NCBI GenBank assembly: GCA_030595525.1
Contig: JAUVDD010000072.1
Location: 1-7,716, forward strand
Direction: 5' to 3'
DNA from: Puniceicoccales bacterium
GTDB taxonomy: Bacteria; Verrucomicrobiota; Verrucomicrobiia; Opitutales; Oceanipulchritudinaceae
Length of the DNA stretch: 7,716 bases
Shown here: piece by piece, positions 1-6,790 of the stretch
How positions within the stretch are numbered: the first letter of the stretch is position 1
Layout of the letters: every line of letters starts with the position of its first letter
Notes under the pieces: model-generated
What the model saw: the letters and a program-made list of their open reading frames with translations, nothing else
Database searches by the model: none
Told to the model about the DNA's origin: nothing
Made by a program: the position numbers and the translations under genes

Positions 1-63
1 AAAAACACCTGACAAAATCACTGCCGGATTCTGTGGCAAGGATATCTTTCAAATCTACTTCAA

Positions 64-252
64 CTATTTACCAGAATTCGAATCCGGATCCGTGGAATTC
101 CCGCTTACTTCTCCCTTTCGGCGCCGGACCATCTGTCTCAACAGATACTCAATTTGCCCGTTTACACTGCGGAAGTCCTCCTGAGCCCAGGATTCAAGAT
201 CCTTGTAGAGCTGTTCGTTTATTCTTAGCAGAAATGCTTTTCGATACGCCAT
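64..252 (-). CDS. Small ribbon-helix-helix (Arc-type) DNA-binding protein
   Basis: This 62-residue protein has the compact pattern of an Arc/MetJ-type ribbon-helix-helix protein. A short strand with alternating side chains (about residues 4-11, KAFLLRIN) is followed by helix A (about 13-25, [11 protein letters not shown]) and helix B (about 29-44, [16 protein letters not shown]). The turn between the helices carries the F-R-S-V-N-G-Q motif common in small bacterial Arc-like proteins. The tail after about residue 45 is basic, then rich in Ser, Asp and Gly, and is probably disordered. Such proteins bind DNA as dimers through the paired strands, and many are antitoxins or autoregulators. No toxin-like partner is visible: upstream there is no clear gene, and only 63 bases remain downstream before the window edge. 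The ATG at 252 gives a complete domain, so I kept it, although no clear Shine-Dalgarno site precedes it. The family is fairly secure; target and role are unknown. Confidence 0.72.
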   Translation of the reverse strand: MAYRKAFLLRINEQLYKDLESWAQEDFRSVNGQIEYLLRQMVRRRKGEVSGNSTDPDSNSGK

Positions 253-305
253 TTTTTAAAAAATCACCAGCCTGAGGGGAATTACCTGAGCCATGATTCG
301 AGTAA

Positions 306-494
306 GTACGATGCCATCTTATCCGCACTGGCACTGGTGAGGATAGATCTCTGGAGTCGATTTCAGCAAAGTTCAAGTTTGGCCAGAATTTGAGCCGGGA
401 GCGATATGAGCGGTTGATTCATCATCTGGAGCTAGAAGGCGCCACGGCTGATTTGAGGCTTATTCGATCTTTGCGCGATCAGTTTCAGGGCTAA
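306..494 (+). other. Start-less coding-like fragment, possible gene remnant
   Basis: The frame opens after a TAA at 303-305 and ends at a TAA at 492-494. It has no ATG or GTG; a TTG at 390 would give only 34 residues. The translated text looks more protein-like than usual noise. It is a run of charged amphipathic helices containing F-K-F-G-Q-N-L-S-R-E-R-Y-E-R-L-I and, near the end, A-D-L-R-L-I-R-S-L-R-D-Q-F. I do not recognise a family. It could be the 3' end of a small gene whose 5' part was lost or frameshifted, since the +1 frame just upstream is also open, from before 271 to the TGA at 391-393. It could equally be random open sequence. No function is proposed. Confidence 0.2.
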
Positions 495-517
495 GGAAAG
501 CAATATTCAAGGATGTC

Positions 518-543
518 TGGTTTAATGTTGCAAATATTTGCAA
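518..543 (+). promoter_or_regulatory. Candidate extended -10 promoter with 16-bp palindromic operator
   Basis: TTTAAT at 521-526 matches the -10 consensus at 5 of 6 positions, and TG at 518-519 sits where an extended -10 element needs it. No good -35 box lies at the right distance. Immediately downstream, 528-543 is a perfect inverted repeat, TTGCAAATATTTGCAA, with 8-bp arms and no spacer. A transcript from this -10 would start around 533, inside the palindrome, leaving a leader of about 30 bases before the ATG at 564. That arrangement is typical of a repressor-controlled promoter. The palindrome is directly visible; the promoter and operator roles are inference. The binding protein is unknown, and AraC-type proteins usually prefer direct repeats. 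Confidence 0.45.
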
Positions 544-563
544 GCAGTGCCATCGAATCGTCT

Positions 564-2261
564 ATGAAGAGACGAATTTTGTTAGGCATCCTATTGTTTG
601 CGGGGATCAGCAGTCATGGAGAAGTTCGATTAAACAGATTATTCTGTGACGATATGATTCTTCAACAGGAGACCAGCAACACGATTTGGGGCTGGGCTGA
701 ACCGGGTGAAAAAGTGTCTGTGGAGGCGAGCTGGGGAGCGAAAGCGATGAGCAAGGCAGCAGCTGATGGGAAATGGAAAGTCCTGCTGAAAACACCATCT
801 TACGGAACAGGCCATACAATCACTGTCCAGGGCCAGAACAAGATCGTCATAAATAATGTAGCGATTGGCGAAGTATGGTTGTGTATCGGGCAATCGAACA
901 TGGGATGGAAACTGGGCAACACCTATCAGGCGGCAGCAGCGTTGGCTGAAGCGCACGCACCCAATTTCCGGATATTCAAATCAGCGGTAGAACACTGGCA
1001 TGAACCATTGGATGAAGTGCATGACAGGCTTTCCGAGTGGAAACCATGTACACCAGAATCAGCGGAAGAGACATCAGCGGTATCCTATATTTTTGGTAAG
1101 AAGCTGCATGATGAACTGGGCATACCAGTAGGAATCATCCAGCAGGCATATGCCGGAACCCCGATCGAGGGATGGCTGCCATGGGAGATCCAGAAGGACG
1201 ATCCGCGGGTACAGGCCCACAAATTGGGATTGGATAACAATACCGAGCGCCAATTGAAGCAGGGCGAGACACCCGAAAAGGCCCTGGCGAATTTCAAGAA
1301 GGAGCAGGCCGAGTATGAGGCATTGATTGCTGTCGGCGAGACGATGAAAAACAGCTCACGCCAACTTGCACCACCGAGGATCACCAAGCCGGCCACTATG
1401 GGACATCAATACCCGGCACATATGTATAATGCGCTGATCCATCCGATTGTGCCATACGGAATCCGTGGAGCAATCTGGTATCAGGGAGAACGCAATTCAA
1501 AGGATGTTCCGCAGGCCTTTCACTACCGCTCACAGCTTGGTTTGCTGATTCGCTTTTACCGGGAGCTGTGGAATAAGGAGTCCGGTGGCAACGTTGCTGC
1601 AGACTTTCCATTCCAGTTCACTCAGCTGCCAAGCTGGAATCCGCCGCAGACAAAACCTGTAGAGGGATTGGAAGCATCCTGGGTGGTTAATCGTGAATCA
1701 ATGCGACTTGTTACCTATGATGTTCCGAATACCGCCATGGCAGTGGCAATTGATACAGGGGATCCGATTGCGTTGCATCCCCAAAATAAAAGGCCAATTG
1801 GGATCCGACACGCTTACTTGGCGCTGAAACAAACTTATGGACGCGACATCGTTGACTATGGACCGCGATACCGGAAACAGACAATTAATGGAAACAAGAT
1901 CCTCCTGGAATTTGACTCTATCGGTTCGGGATTGATGCCCGTTCGTTCAGGCAAGCTGGATGCATTTGCAATTGCGGGAGCAGACCAGAATTGGCAATGG
2001 GCGGATGCTGATATTGTCGGGGATACGATTGTGGTTTCATCTGCCAAAGTTAAAAAGCCGTTGGCCGTACGTTACGCATGGGCATTGAATCCTTCAGAGA
2101 GAAACCTTCTTTACAATAAGGAAGGATTGCCTGCCTCGCCGTTTCGTACAGATGACTGGGCGCTATTTGATCCAGATGCGGAAATCATAACCGTTAATAA
2201 ACCGAAAAAACCGGACGGTTATGTATCAAAAGATTGGTATCGTCCGGAAATGAAACAGTAA
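564..2261 (+). CDS. Exported sialate O-acetylesterase-like SGNH hydrolase (paralogue 1)
   Basis: This 565-residue protein belongs to the sialate O-acetylesterase family (SASA, SGNH-hydrolase fold), serine esterases that remove acetyl groups from sugars. Residues 1-19 form a signal peptide (MKRR, then a hydrophobic stretch), so it acts outside the cytoplasm. A beta-sandwich-like N-terminal region (about 20-100, with D-D-M-I-L-Q-Q and W-G-W-A-E-P-G-E) precedes the catalytic domain. Block I is G-E-V-W-L-C-I-G-Q-S-N-M with nucleophile Ser111. Later come G-T-P-I-E-G-W (198-204), the oxyanion block W-Y-Q-G-E-R-N (305-311) and the catalytic His405 in A-L-H-P-Q-N-K. E-G-L-P-A-S-P-F-R-T-D-D-W near the end is a family C-terminal signature. 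I start at 564 because an ATG at 513 would put 17 unrelated residues before the signal peptide and bury the promoter-like site. It heads a cluster, with the next gene starting 26 bases after its stop. The true substrate may be any acetylated glycan; nothing here shows sialic acid use. Confidence 0.88.
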   Translation: MKRRILLGILLFAGISSHGEVRLNRLFCDDMILQQETSNTIWGWAEPGEKVSVEASWGAKAMSKAAADGKWKVLLKTPSYGTGHTITVQGQNKIVINNVAIGEVWLCIGQSNMGWKLGNTYQAAAALAEAHAPNFRIFKSAVEHWHEPLDEVHDRLSEWKPCTPESAEETSAVSYIFGKKLHDELGIPVGIIQQAYAGTPIEGWLPWEIQKDDPRVQAHKLGLDNNTERQLKQGETPEKALANFKKEQAEYEALIAVGETMKNSSRQLAPPRITKPATMGHQYPAHMYNALIHPIVPYGIRGAIWYQGERNSKDVPQAFHYRSQLGLLIRFYRELWNKESGGNVAADFPFQFTQLPSWNPPQTKPVEGLEASWVVNRESMRLVTYDVPNTAMAVAIDTGDPIALHPQNKRPIGIRHAYLALKQTYGRDIVDYGPRYRKQTINGNKILLEFDSIGSGLMPVRSGKLDAFAIAGADQNWQWADADIVGDTIVVSSAKVKKPLAVRYAWALNPSERNLLYNKEGLPASPFRTDDWALFDPDAEIITVNKPKKPDGYVSKDWYRPEMKQ

Positions 2262-2287
2262 CTTATTTTGTATCCAATATTTACTAC

Positions 2288-3676
2288 ATGAAAAAACTAC
2301 TCATTACATTCTGTGCGATTGTTGGCACATCCGTGTTTGCTGAAGTCAAGGTCGCCGAAGTATTCGGCGACAATATGGTTCTACAGCGGGAACTGCCCGT
2401 CACCGTCTGGGGAAGTGCGGATCCGGGGGAATCAGTTACCGTTTCCTTTGACGGACAAAAAGTTGTGACAAAGACGGATTCCGATGGAAACTGGATGCTT
2501 CAATTGGCACCATTGGAAACCTCGAAAATCGGTCGAAAAATGACCGTGAAAGGTGGAAACACTGTCACCTATGAGAATGTGGTGGTGGGAGAAGTCTGGC
2601 TGTGCTCGGGACAGTCAAACATGGCTGGAAGATTTGTGGAGAGCAAGGGACGCCGGATTGATCCCGAAGTTTTCAAGAAGGATGTTTCACTGCTTCGTTG
2701 CAATAACAGGACTGGATGGACAGCGTTGGCTGAGCGATCACAATTCCAGTTCTCCTGCGTGGCTTTTTACTTTGGATATGATCTCTACAAGGAACTGGAT
2801 GTACCAATTGGCCTGATACAACGCTACAACTCCGGTACACCCATTCAGTCATGGTTGCCAAAGAAAAATTCGGAAGTAATTCGTAAGCGACTCGACATTC
2901 CTGAGGATTGGAAGGACCTGGCGGACAACCGGAATCCGGGCGTTCAGTTTGAAGACAAGATTGCCCCGATCATTCCGGTTACATTTCGCGGCACAATATG
3001 GTATCAGGGTGAGCGCAATGCCAAGGCATTCACTGGTTGGGAGTTTCGCGATCTGCTACCATTCATGGTTAAGACATGGAGAGAACTTTGGGCAGAGAAA
3101 TCAGGACAGAAGCTGAGGAACTATCCCTTCTATTATGTACAGGTGCCGACTCAGGAGGCCCCGGTGGATGGAGAATGGCCTTGGTTACGTGATGCCATGC
3201 GCCGTTGTCTCGATACTATTGAGAATAGTGGCATGGCGATATTTTATGATTATGGTCCAAGTCTGCATCCAGAGAATAAGGAGCCCGCTGGTCAGAGGCT
3301 GGCACTTTTGGCATTGGCAAAGGATTATGGGCATTCCGATCTGGTGCATTGCGGACCCTTGCTGGATAAGGTGAATTTCAAGAATGAAAAGGCTACACTG
3401 AGCTTCACTCATGTCGGTAGCGGGTTGCGTAACAAGACCGGAGGGAAGCATCTGAAGTTTTTTGAACTGGCGGGAAAGGATGGCCAATACGCTCCAGCAA
3501 AGGCCTGGATTGAAGGCGATAAAGTCATTGTAACAAGTGATGCAGTTAAGGCTCCTGCATATGTCCGCTACCTTTTCCGCAAGCCAGCGCCGGATCCGGA
3601 AGTCAGTTTGATAAATGCTGAAGGCCTACCGGCTTCCTCTTTCATGACTGACGACATCTTGCCGCCGCGTCCGTAG
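2288..3676 (+). CDS. Exported sialate O-acetylesterase-like SGNH hydrolase (paralogue 2)
   Basis: This 462-residue paralogue of the preceding gene has the same domain order. The signal peptide (MKKLLITFCAIVGTSVFA) has a likely cleavage after Ala18. The N-terminal module has F-G-D-N-M-V-L-Q-R and W-G-S-A-D-P-G-E, closer to the family norm than its neighbour. Block I is G-E-V-W-L-C-S-G-Q-S-N-M with nucleophile Ser110, the oxyanion block is W-Y-Q-G-E-R-N (238-244), and the catalytic His is His327 in S-L-H-P-E-N-K. The C-terminal signature E-G-L-P-A-S-S-F-M-T-D-D is present. The stretch between G-T-P-I and W-Y-Q-G-E is about 52 residues shorter than in paralogue 1, so the region near the active site must differ and the two enzymes may take different substrates. 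An earlier ATG at 2234 overlaps the upstream gene and precedes the signal peptide, so I rejected it. The expected role is exported deacetylation of a glycan, co-transcribed with its neighbours. Confidence 0.88.
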   Translation: MKKLLITFCAIVGTSVFAEVKVAEVFGDNMVLQRELPVTVWGSADPGESVTVSFDGQKVVTKTDSDGNWMLQLAPLETSKIGRKMTVKGGNTVTYENVVVGEVWLCSGQSNMAGRFVESKGRRIDPEVFKKDVSLLRCNNRTGWTALAERSQFQFSCVAFYFGYDLYKELDVPIGLIQRYNSGTPIQSWLPKKNSEVIRKRLDIPEDWKDLADNRNPGVQFEDKIAPIIPVTFRGTIWYQGERNAKAFTGWEFRDLLPFMVKTWRELWAEKSGQKLRNYPFYYVQVPTQEAPVDGEWPWLRDAMRRCLDTIENSGMAIFYDYGPSLHPENKEPAGQRLALLALAKDYGHSDLVHCGPLLDKVNFKNEKATLSFTHVGSGLRNKTGGKHLKFFELAGKDGQYAPAKAWIEGDKVIVTSDAVKAPAYVRYLFRKPAPDPEVSLINAEGLPASSFMTDDILPPRP

Positions 3677-3687
3677 TTGATTTGCAG

Positions 3688-4890
3688 ATGAAACTTCAAA
3701 AACTAGCGATCATACTCCTGACAGTTTCAGGAGGAGCCCTGCACGCTTCTGATGGTACCGCACCGGAAGAAGTTACCCTGAATGTTAAGTCCAAACTTCC
3801 CTTCGTGGACCGGACCCAGTTTGTTGATAACGGAATAATCGAGTATTCTGTACCCAAACAACTGAATGATGGGATTAAAGTAGCAGACGCTCGGAAAATA
3901 GCCGACTTGTCCGGGGTGTTGACGTTGTTGAATGCTACAGAGAAAAAAAACCAGGATTTTCGAATGGGGATTGGTGAACCGCACAAGCTCGCTGGGAAGA
4001 ATGATCGGGATCCCAGAATAAAAGGCTGTATCGACAGTGTACTGATCGCCAAGGACGGGAAGTTGATTTTGGAGGAGTACTTTGCAGATGCCAGAATCGA
4101 TAAACCGCATTACCAGATGTCGACTACCAAGAGCATCCTCTCACATGCCATCGGTAAAGCCATTGAGCGAGGGGAGATCCACAGTGAGAATGATTTGTTG
4201 TTGGACTATTTGCCGGAGGTGGATCGAAAGAAGGTTTCGAAGGGAGTAGAAAAACTTCGTTTGAGTGATTTGTTGTCAATGAGCTCGGGAATTCGATTCA
4301 AAAAGAAGCCAAGTGGTCGTGATATCACAATTGAAAATCATGCTGAGTTGTATCTGACCCAGTGCGATCCGATCAATGAAGTAAGAGATTATAAGTATGA
4401 CGGTACAAACTGTGACTTGCTCAGTCACGTTCTGTATAACGCTACTGGAAAAACACTCACGGAATATGCAGGAGAACATATCTTCAAGCCGATGGGAATA
4501 ACGGACTTTGCATTCGGAGATTCTGTCTGCGGGTTGAATAAGTCTGCTGCCGGAATGCAGTTGCGTTCCAGGGATATGTTGAAAATCGGATTAATGACTG
4601 CCAATGGCGGTGTGTGGAACGGGAAGCGTATCCTTTCAGAAGAATGGATTAATAAGGCCACGGCAGTTCACGTGAACCATCATCAACCGAGCAAGTACGG
4701 GTACTTCTGGTGGAGTCAGGATGCCACTGTAAATGGAAAGACATATCGTGTACGGTCTTGTCGGGGTGCGGGAGGACAGTTCATTTTTGTCCTGCCTGAA
4801 TTGGACGTCGTGGCTGTCTTTACCAGCTATTATTCGGATAATAGACCTTTGCAGCACTTTGAGAAAGTCGTGTTGCCGATGTTTTTGTAA
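3688..4890 (+). CDS. Exported serine hydrolase, class C beta-lactamase family
   Basis: This 400-residue protein has the penicillin-binding-protein / class C beta-lactamase fold (beta-lactamase family, Pfam PF00144). The group includes esterases, peptidases and amide hydrolases as well as beta-lactamases. Residues 1-20 form a signal peptide ending L-H-A, likely cleaved before Ser21. No lipobox is seen. About 90 residues of unassigned N-terminal sequence follow. The catalytic motif S-x-x-K is Ser145-Thr-Thr-Lys148, and the second motif is probably Tyr237 in Y-K-Y-D-G-T-N. The C-terminal G-A-G-G-Q (360-364), followed by a hydrophobic strand, takes the place of the K-T-G box, as in esterase and 6-aminohexanoate-dimer-hydrolase-like members. 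A TTG at 3682 is an alternative start, but the ATG at 3688 directly begins the signal peptide. It starts 11 bases after the upstream stop, so it is very likely in the same transcript. The context suggests ester removal from a glycan rather than antibiotic resistance, but the substrate cannot be read from sequence. Confidence 0.85.
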   Translation: MKLQKLAIILLTVSGGALHASDGTAPEEVTLNVKSKLPFVDRTQFVDNGIIEYSVPKQLNDGIKVADARKIADLSGVLTLLNATEKKNQDFRMGIGEPHKLAGKNDRDPRIKGCIDSVLIAKDGKLILEEYFADARIDKPHYQMSTTKSILSHAIGKAIERGEIHSENDLLLDYLPEVDRKKVSKGVEKLRLSDLLSMSSGIRFKKKPSGRDITIENHAELYLTQCDPINEVRDYKYDGTNCDLLSHVLYNATGKTLTEYAGEHIFKPMGITDFAFGDSVCGLNKSAAGMQLRSRDMLKIGLMTANGGVWNGKRILSEEWINKATAVHVNHHQPSKYGYFWWSQDATVNGKTYRVRSCRGAGGQFIFVLPELDVVAVFTSYYSDNRPLQHFEKVVLPMFL

Positions 4891-4894
4891 TGAA

Positions 4895-4924
4895 AAAGGG
4901 GATACTGCGAACAGTACCCCCTTT
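4895..4924. terminator. Bidirectional intrinsic terminator between convergent genes
   Basis: The inverted repeat has 13-base arms (4895-4907, AAAGGGGATACTG, and 4912-4924, CAGTACCCCCTTT), one imperfect pair, and a 4-base loop. On the plus strand the loop is CGAA, the odd pair is A-C, and a short T-tract (TTTAATT) follows. On the minus strand the loop reads UUCG, the odd pair becomes a G-U wobble, and the stem runs directly into TTTTT. The hairpin is therefore better formed for terminating fucI, but it can serve both strands. It begins 5 bases after the serine hydrolase stop and ends 27 bases from the fucI stop. Confidence 0.82.
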
Positions 4925-4951
4925 AATTACTCCTACTATTAACAAATTAGA

Positions 4952-6733
4952 TCAGCCGTAGAGTGGGCCGTAGGTTTTACATGCCCGGAAGTCGGCGCCT
5001 TCGAGTCCAGCTGTGCCGTATGCACGCCATGCGCTCGGACGGAAGATGCGCTCTTCGGAAACATTGTGCATGTAGACCGGGATCCTAAGCATGGATGCCA
5101 AAGTGATGAATTGATCACCTACATGGCCACAGGTCATCACACAGTGGTTCGCACCCCAATTATTCATGACTTCATATGCTGAACGAAATGCTCCTTCGCC
5201 AGTAACGATCGGCGCAAACCAAGTCGTCGGCCATGTTGGGTTGGTCCGTTGGTCCAGTACGTCATGGACGTCTTCTGGCAGATCAACAGTGTAACCTTCA
5301 GCTATTTGTATGGCTGGGCCCAATCCATCAATCAGGTTTATCCGGGTCATTGTGGCAGGCATGCCACCCTTTGTACGGAAACGCGTGCTCATTCCGCCAC
5401 CGGGGAAGTATTCGGTCATGGAAGGATGCCATGTAGTCGCCTTCAGGCAGGCATCCACTTCCTCATCCGTAATTTCCCAGTGAGGCTTCATTACAGGTTT
5501 ACCATCAGTGGATTGTTCGCCCGTCCCATCGAGGGCAGCAGGACCGGAGTTGATCAAGTGAAGAAGGCCGTTTTTGCCCTCGTTTTCCAAGGTATAACCC
5601 GTGACAGACTTGACTGCATCCGGGCTCCAGTAAGTGCGCAGATCGGCGAAAATCTGGGCTGTATTTGTAAGCAGGTTACCGAACAGCATGGTGGCGCCAT
5701 TGAGGGCGTCATTTTCAGTGGCGACGATGTAGGGAGCCCGCTTGCCGTTCCAGTCGAACGACGTGTTGAGAATCGCTTCGAGGAAATCACCGTTCGGGAA
5801 ATAATCGGTCCATTGGCGCTGTCCCTGGAAACCGGCGGCAATCGCCTGATGTCCTTGTGCCTGTTCGCCATATCCCAATTCAGCCAACTTCGGATTACCA
5901 ACCATCAGGTCCCGGGCGATCAGGGCCATCTTTACATTGTCTTCCCACTCTGTATCCAGCGATTCGCGGGTACGCTTATGAGTGTCGGGATTGTAGTCAT
6001 CACCTTCAGGGCAATTCTCTTTCACCCAGGCAAATGCTTTTTCGTACTCTTCCTTGTCGTAGAGTCCTTTGGCCATGCGACCATTGAATTCCGACATGTC
6101 GATGTCCTCGACTCGCATTCCGAGCCATTTTTCCCAGAAATTGTAATCGACCATCGATCCGGCGATGCCCATCGATGTGCCACCCATGGAAAGGTAGGCC
6201 TTGCCACGCATGATGGCGACCGCCAGTCCGCAGCGTACGAAGGTCAGCAGCTTTTCTTCAACATCATCAGGAATGTTGGTGTCGTCGGAGGCTTGTACGT
6301 CGTTGCCGTAGATACCGAACGCCGGGATTCCCTTTTGAGTGTGTCCTGCGAGTGCAGCGGCAAGATAGACGGCTCCAGGACGTTCCGTTCCGTTGAACCC
6401 CCAGATTGCCTTTGGCATGTGCGGATCCATGTCCATTGTCTCCGAGCCATAGCACCAGCAAGGGGTTACCGTCAGCGATACTCCTACGTTTTCGCGGTTG
6501 AATTTTTCAGCGCAGGCATTGGTTTCAGCAATGCCACCAATACAGGTGTCAGCTATGACACATTCCACTGGTTGACCATTCGGGTAGCGAAGATTGTCAC
6601 TGATCAACTTGGCTACGCGCTCGGCCTGGGCCATTGTGAGATCCTCAAGGGATTCACGGACGCCGCCTAAACGGCCATCGATTGTCGGGCGGATCCCGAC
6701 TTTGGGCAATTTTTCAAATAAGGGGTTACTCAT
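4952..6733 (-). CDS. fucI: L-fucose isomerase
   Basis: This 593-residue cytoplasmic enzyme matches L-fucose isomerase (EC 5.3.1.25; E. coli FucI is 591 residues) along its whole length. It converts L-fucose to L-fuculose, and family members also accept D-arabinose, using Mn2+. Catalytic and metal residues are present: Glu340 in V-A-T-E-N-D, Asp364 in [10 protein letters not shown] and His530 in W-G-A-N-H, corresponding to E. coli Glu337, Asp361 and His528. The N-terminal [18 protein letters not shown] is also characteristic. No signal peptide is seen. The ATG at 6733 begins directly before the conserved start. There is no clear Shine-Dalgarno site, and a promoter-like -10 lies so close that the transcript could be nearly leaderless. 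The gene stands alone: no kinase, aldolase or mutarotase adjoins it, so later steps are elsewhere. It is divergent from the AraC-type regulator, its likely controller. D-arabinose may be an equal or better substrate. Confidence 0.96.
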   Translation of the reverse strand: MSNPLFEKLPKVGIRPTIDGRLGGVRESLEDLTMAQAERVAKLISDNLRYPNGQPVECVIADTCIGGIAETNACAEKFNRENVGVSLTVTPCWCYGSETMDMDPHMPKAIWGFNGTERPGAVYLAAALAGHTQKGIPAFGIYGNDVQASDDTNIPDDVEEKLLTFVRCGLAVAIMRGKAYLSMGGTSMGIAGSMVDYNFWEKWLGMRVEDIDMSEFNGRMAKGLYDKEEYEKAFAWVKENCPEGDDYNPDTHKRTRESLDTEWEDNVKMALIARDLMVGNPKLAELGYGEQAQGHQAIAAGFQGQRQWTDYFPNGDFLEAILNTSFDWNGKRAPYIVATENDALNGATMLFGNLLTNTAQIFADLRTYWSPDAVKSVTGYTLENEGKNGLLHLINSGPAALDGTGEQSTDGKPVMKPHWEITDEEVDACLKATTWHPSMTEYFPGGGMSTRFRTKGGMPATMTRINLIDGLGPAIQIAEGYTVDLPEDVHDVLDQRTNPTWPTTWFAPIVTGEGAFRSAYEVMNNWGANHCVMTCGHVGDQFITLASMLRIPVYMHNVSEERIFRPSAWRAYGTAGLEGADFRACKTYGPLYG

Positions 6734-6790
6734 AATGAATGAATTCTACAGAATTTTGGAAATTAGTTGAATGCAGGATGATTTCCCGGC
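6734..6790. promoter_or_regulatory. Divergent control region with inverted repeat
   Basis: These 57 bases are the only DNA between fucI and the AraC-type regulator and must hold the control sites of both unless those extend into coding sequence. They are AT-rich. The inverted repeat AATTCT-AC-AGAATT (6742-6755) overlaps the proposed fucI -10 box. A weak plus-strand pair, TTCTAC (6744-6749) and TTGAAT (6767-6772) with 17-base spacing, could drive the regulator. AGGA at 6775-6778 is a possible but distant ribosome site for it. A protein bound at the repeat could affect both genes. Site identities are inference. Confidence 0.45.
6743..6771 (-). promoter_or_regulatory. Candidate fucI promoter
   Basis: On the minus strand, TTCAAC (6766-6771) and TAGAAT (6743-6748) are separated by exactly 17 bases. 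The -10 box matches consensus at 5 of 6 positions; the -35 box is weak at 3 of 6, as expected for a promoter that needs an activator. Only 9 bases lie between the -10 box and the fucI ATG, so the transcript would start within a few bases of the start codon. This is a reading by eye; start-site mapping would settle it. Confidence 0.4.

Larger units (their letters stand above)
253..563. other. Stretch without a confident gene
   Basis: This stretch separates the minus-strand ribbon-helix-helix gene from the plus-strand hydrolase cluster. Both neighbours point away from it, so it should hold promoters in both directions. It contains a start-less open frame (306-494) and a promoter/palindrome candidate (518-543), both listed separately. 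I found no tRNA-like fold, long repeat or insertion-sequence end. A short direct repeat (GCACTG twice, 325-336) looks like chance. Confidence 0.5.

Noticed and set aside
33..275. 80-codon plus-strand frame opposite the ribbon-helix-helix gene
   Set aside because: GTG start, Pro/Ser-rich text with no recognisable motif, and it lies antisense to a recognisable domain.
194..376. 60-codon minus-strand frame overlapping the ribbon-helix-helix gene
   Set aside because: It shares DNA with the better-supported gene in another frame and shows no protein-like pattern.
513..563. ATG at 513 as the start of the first esterase gene
   Set aside because: It would place 17 residues ahead of a textbook signal peptide and put the palindrome and -10-like element inside coding sequence.
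1964..1971. Copy of the operator half-site ATTTGCAA inside the first esterase, and a partial copy (ATTTGCA, 3680-3686) before the serine hydrolase
   Set aside because: Single half-sites without a partner arm are expected by chance.
3688..4890. Serine hydrolase as an antibiotic-resistance beta-lactamase
   Set aside because: It has the S-x-x-K motif, but the third motif is GAGGQ rather than K-T-G, and the context is sugar metabolism. An esterase or amide-hydrolase role is more likely.
5249..6670. 473-codon open frame on the plus strand, antisense to fucI
   Set aside because: It lies wholly opposite a well-conserved fucI and its translation shows no domain-like pattern. Such long antisense frames arise from codon bias in the real gene.
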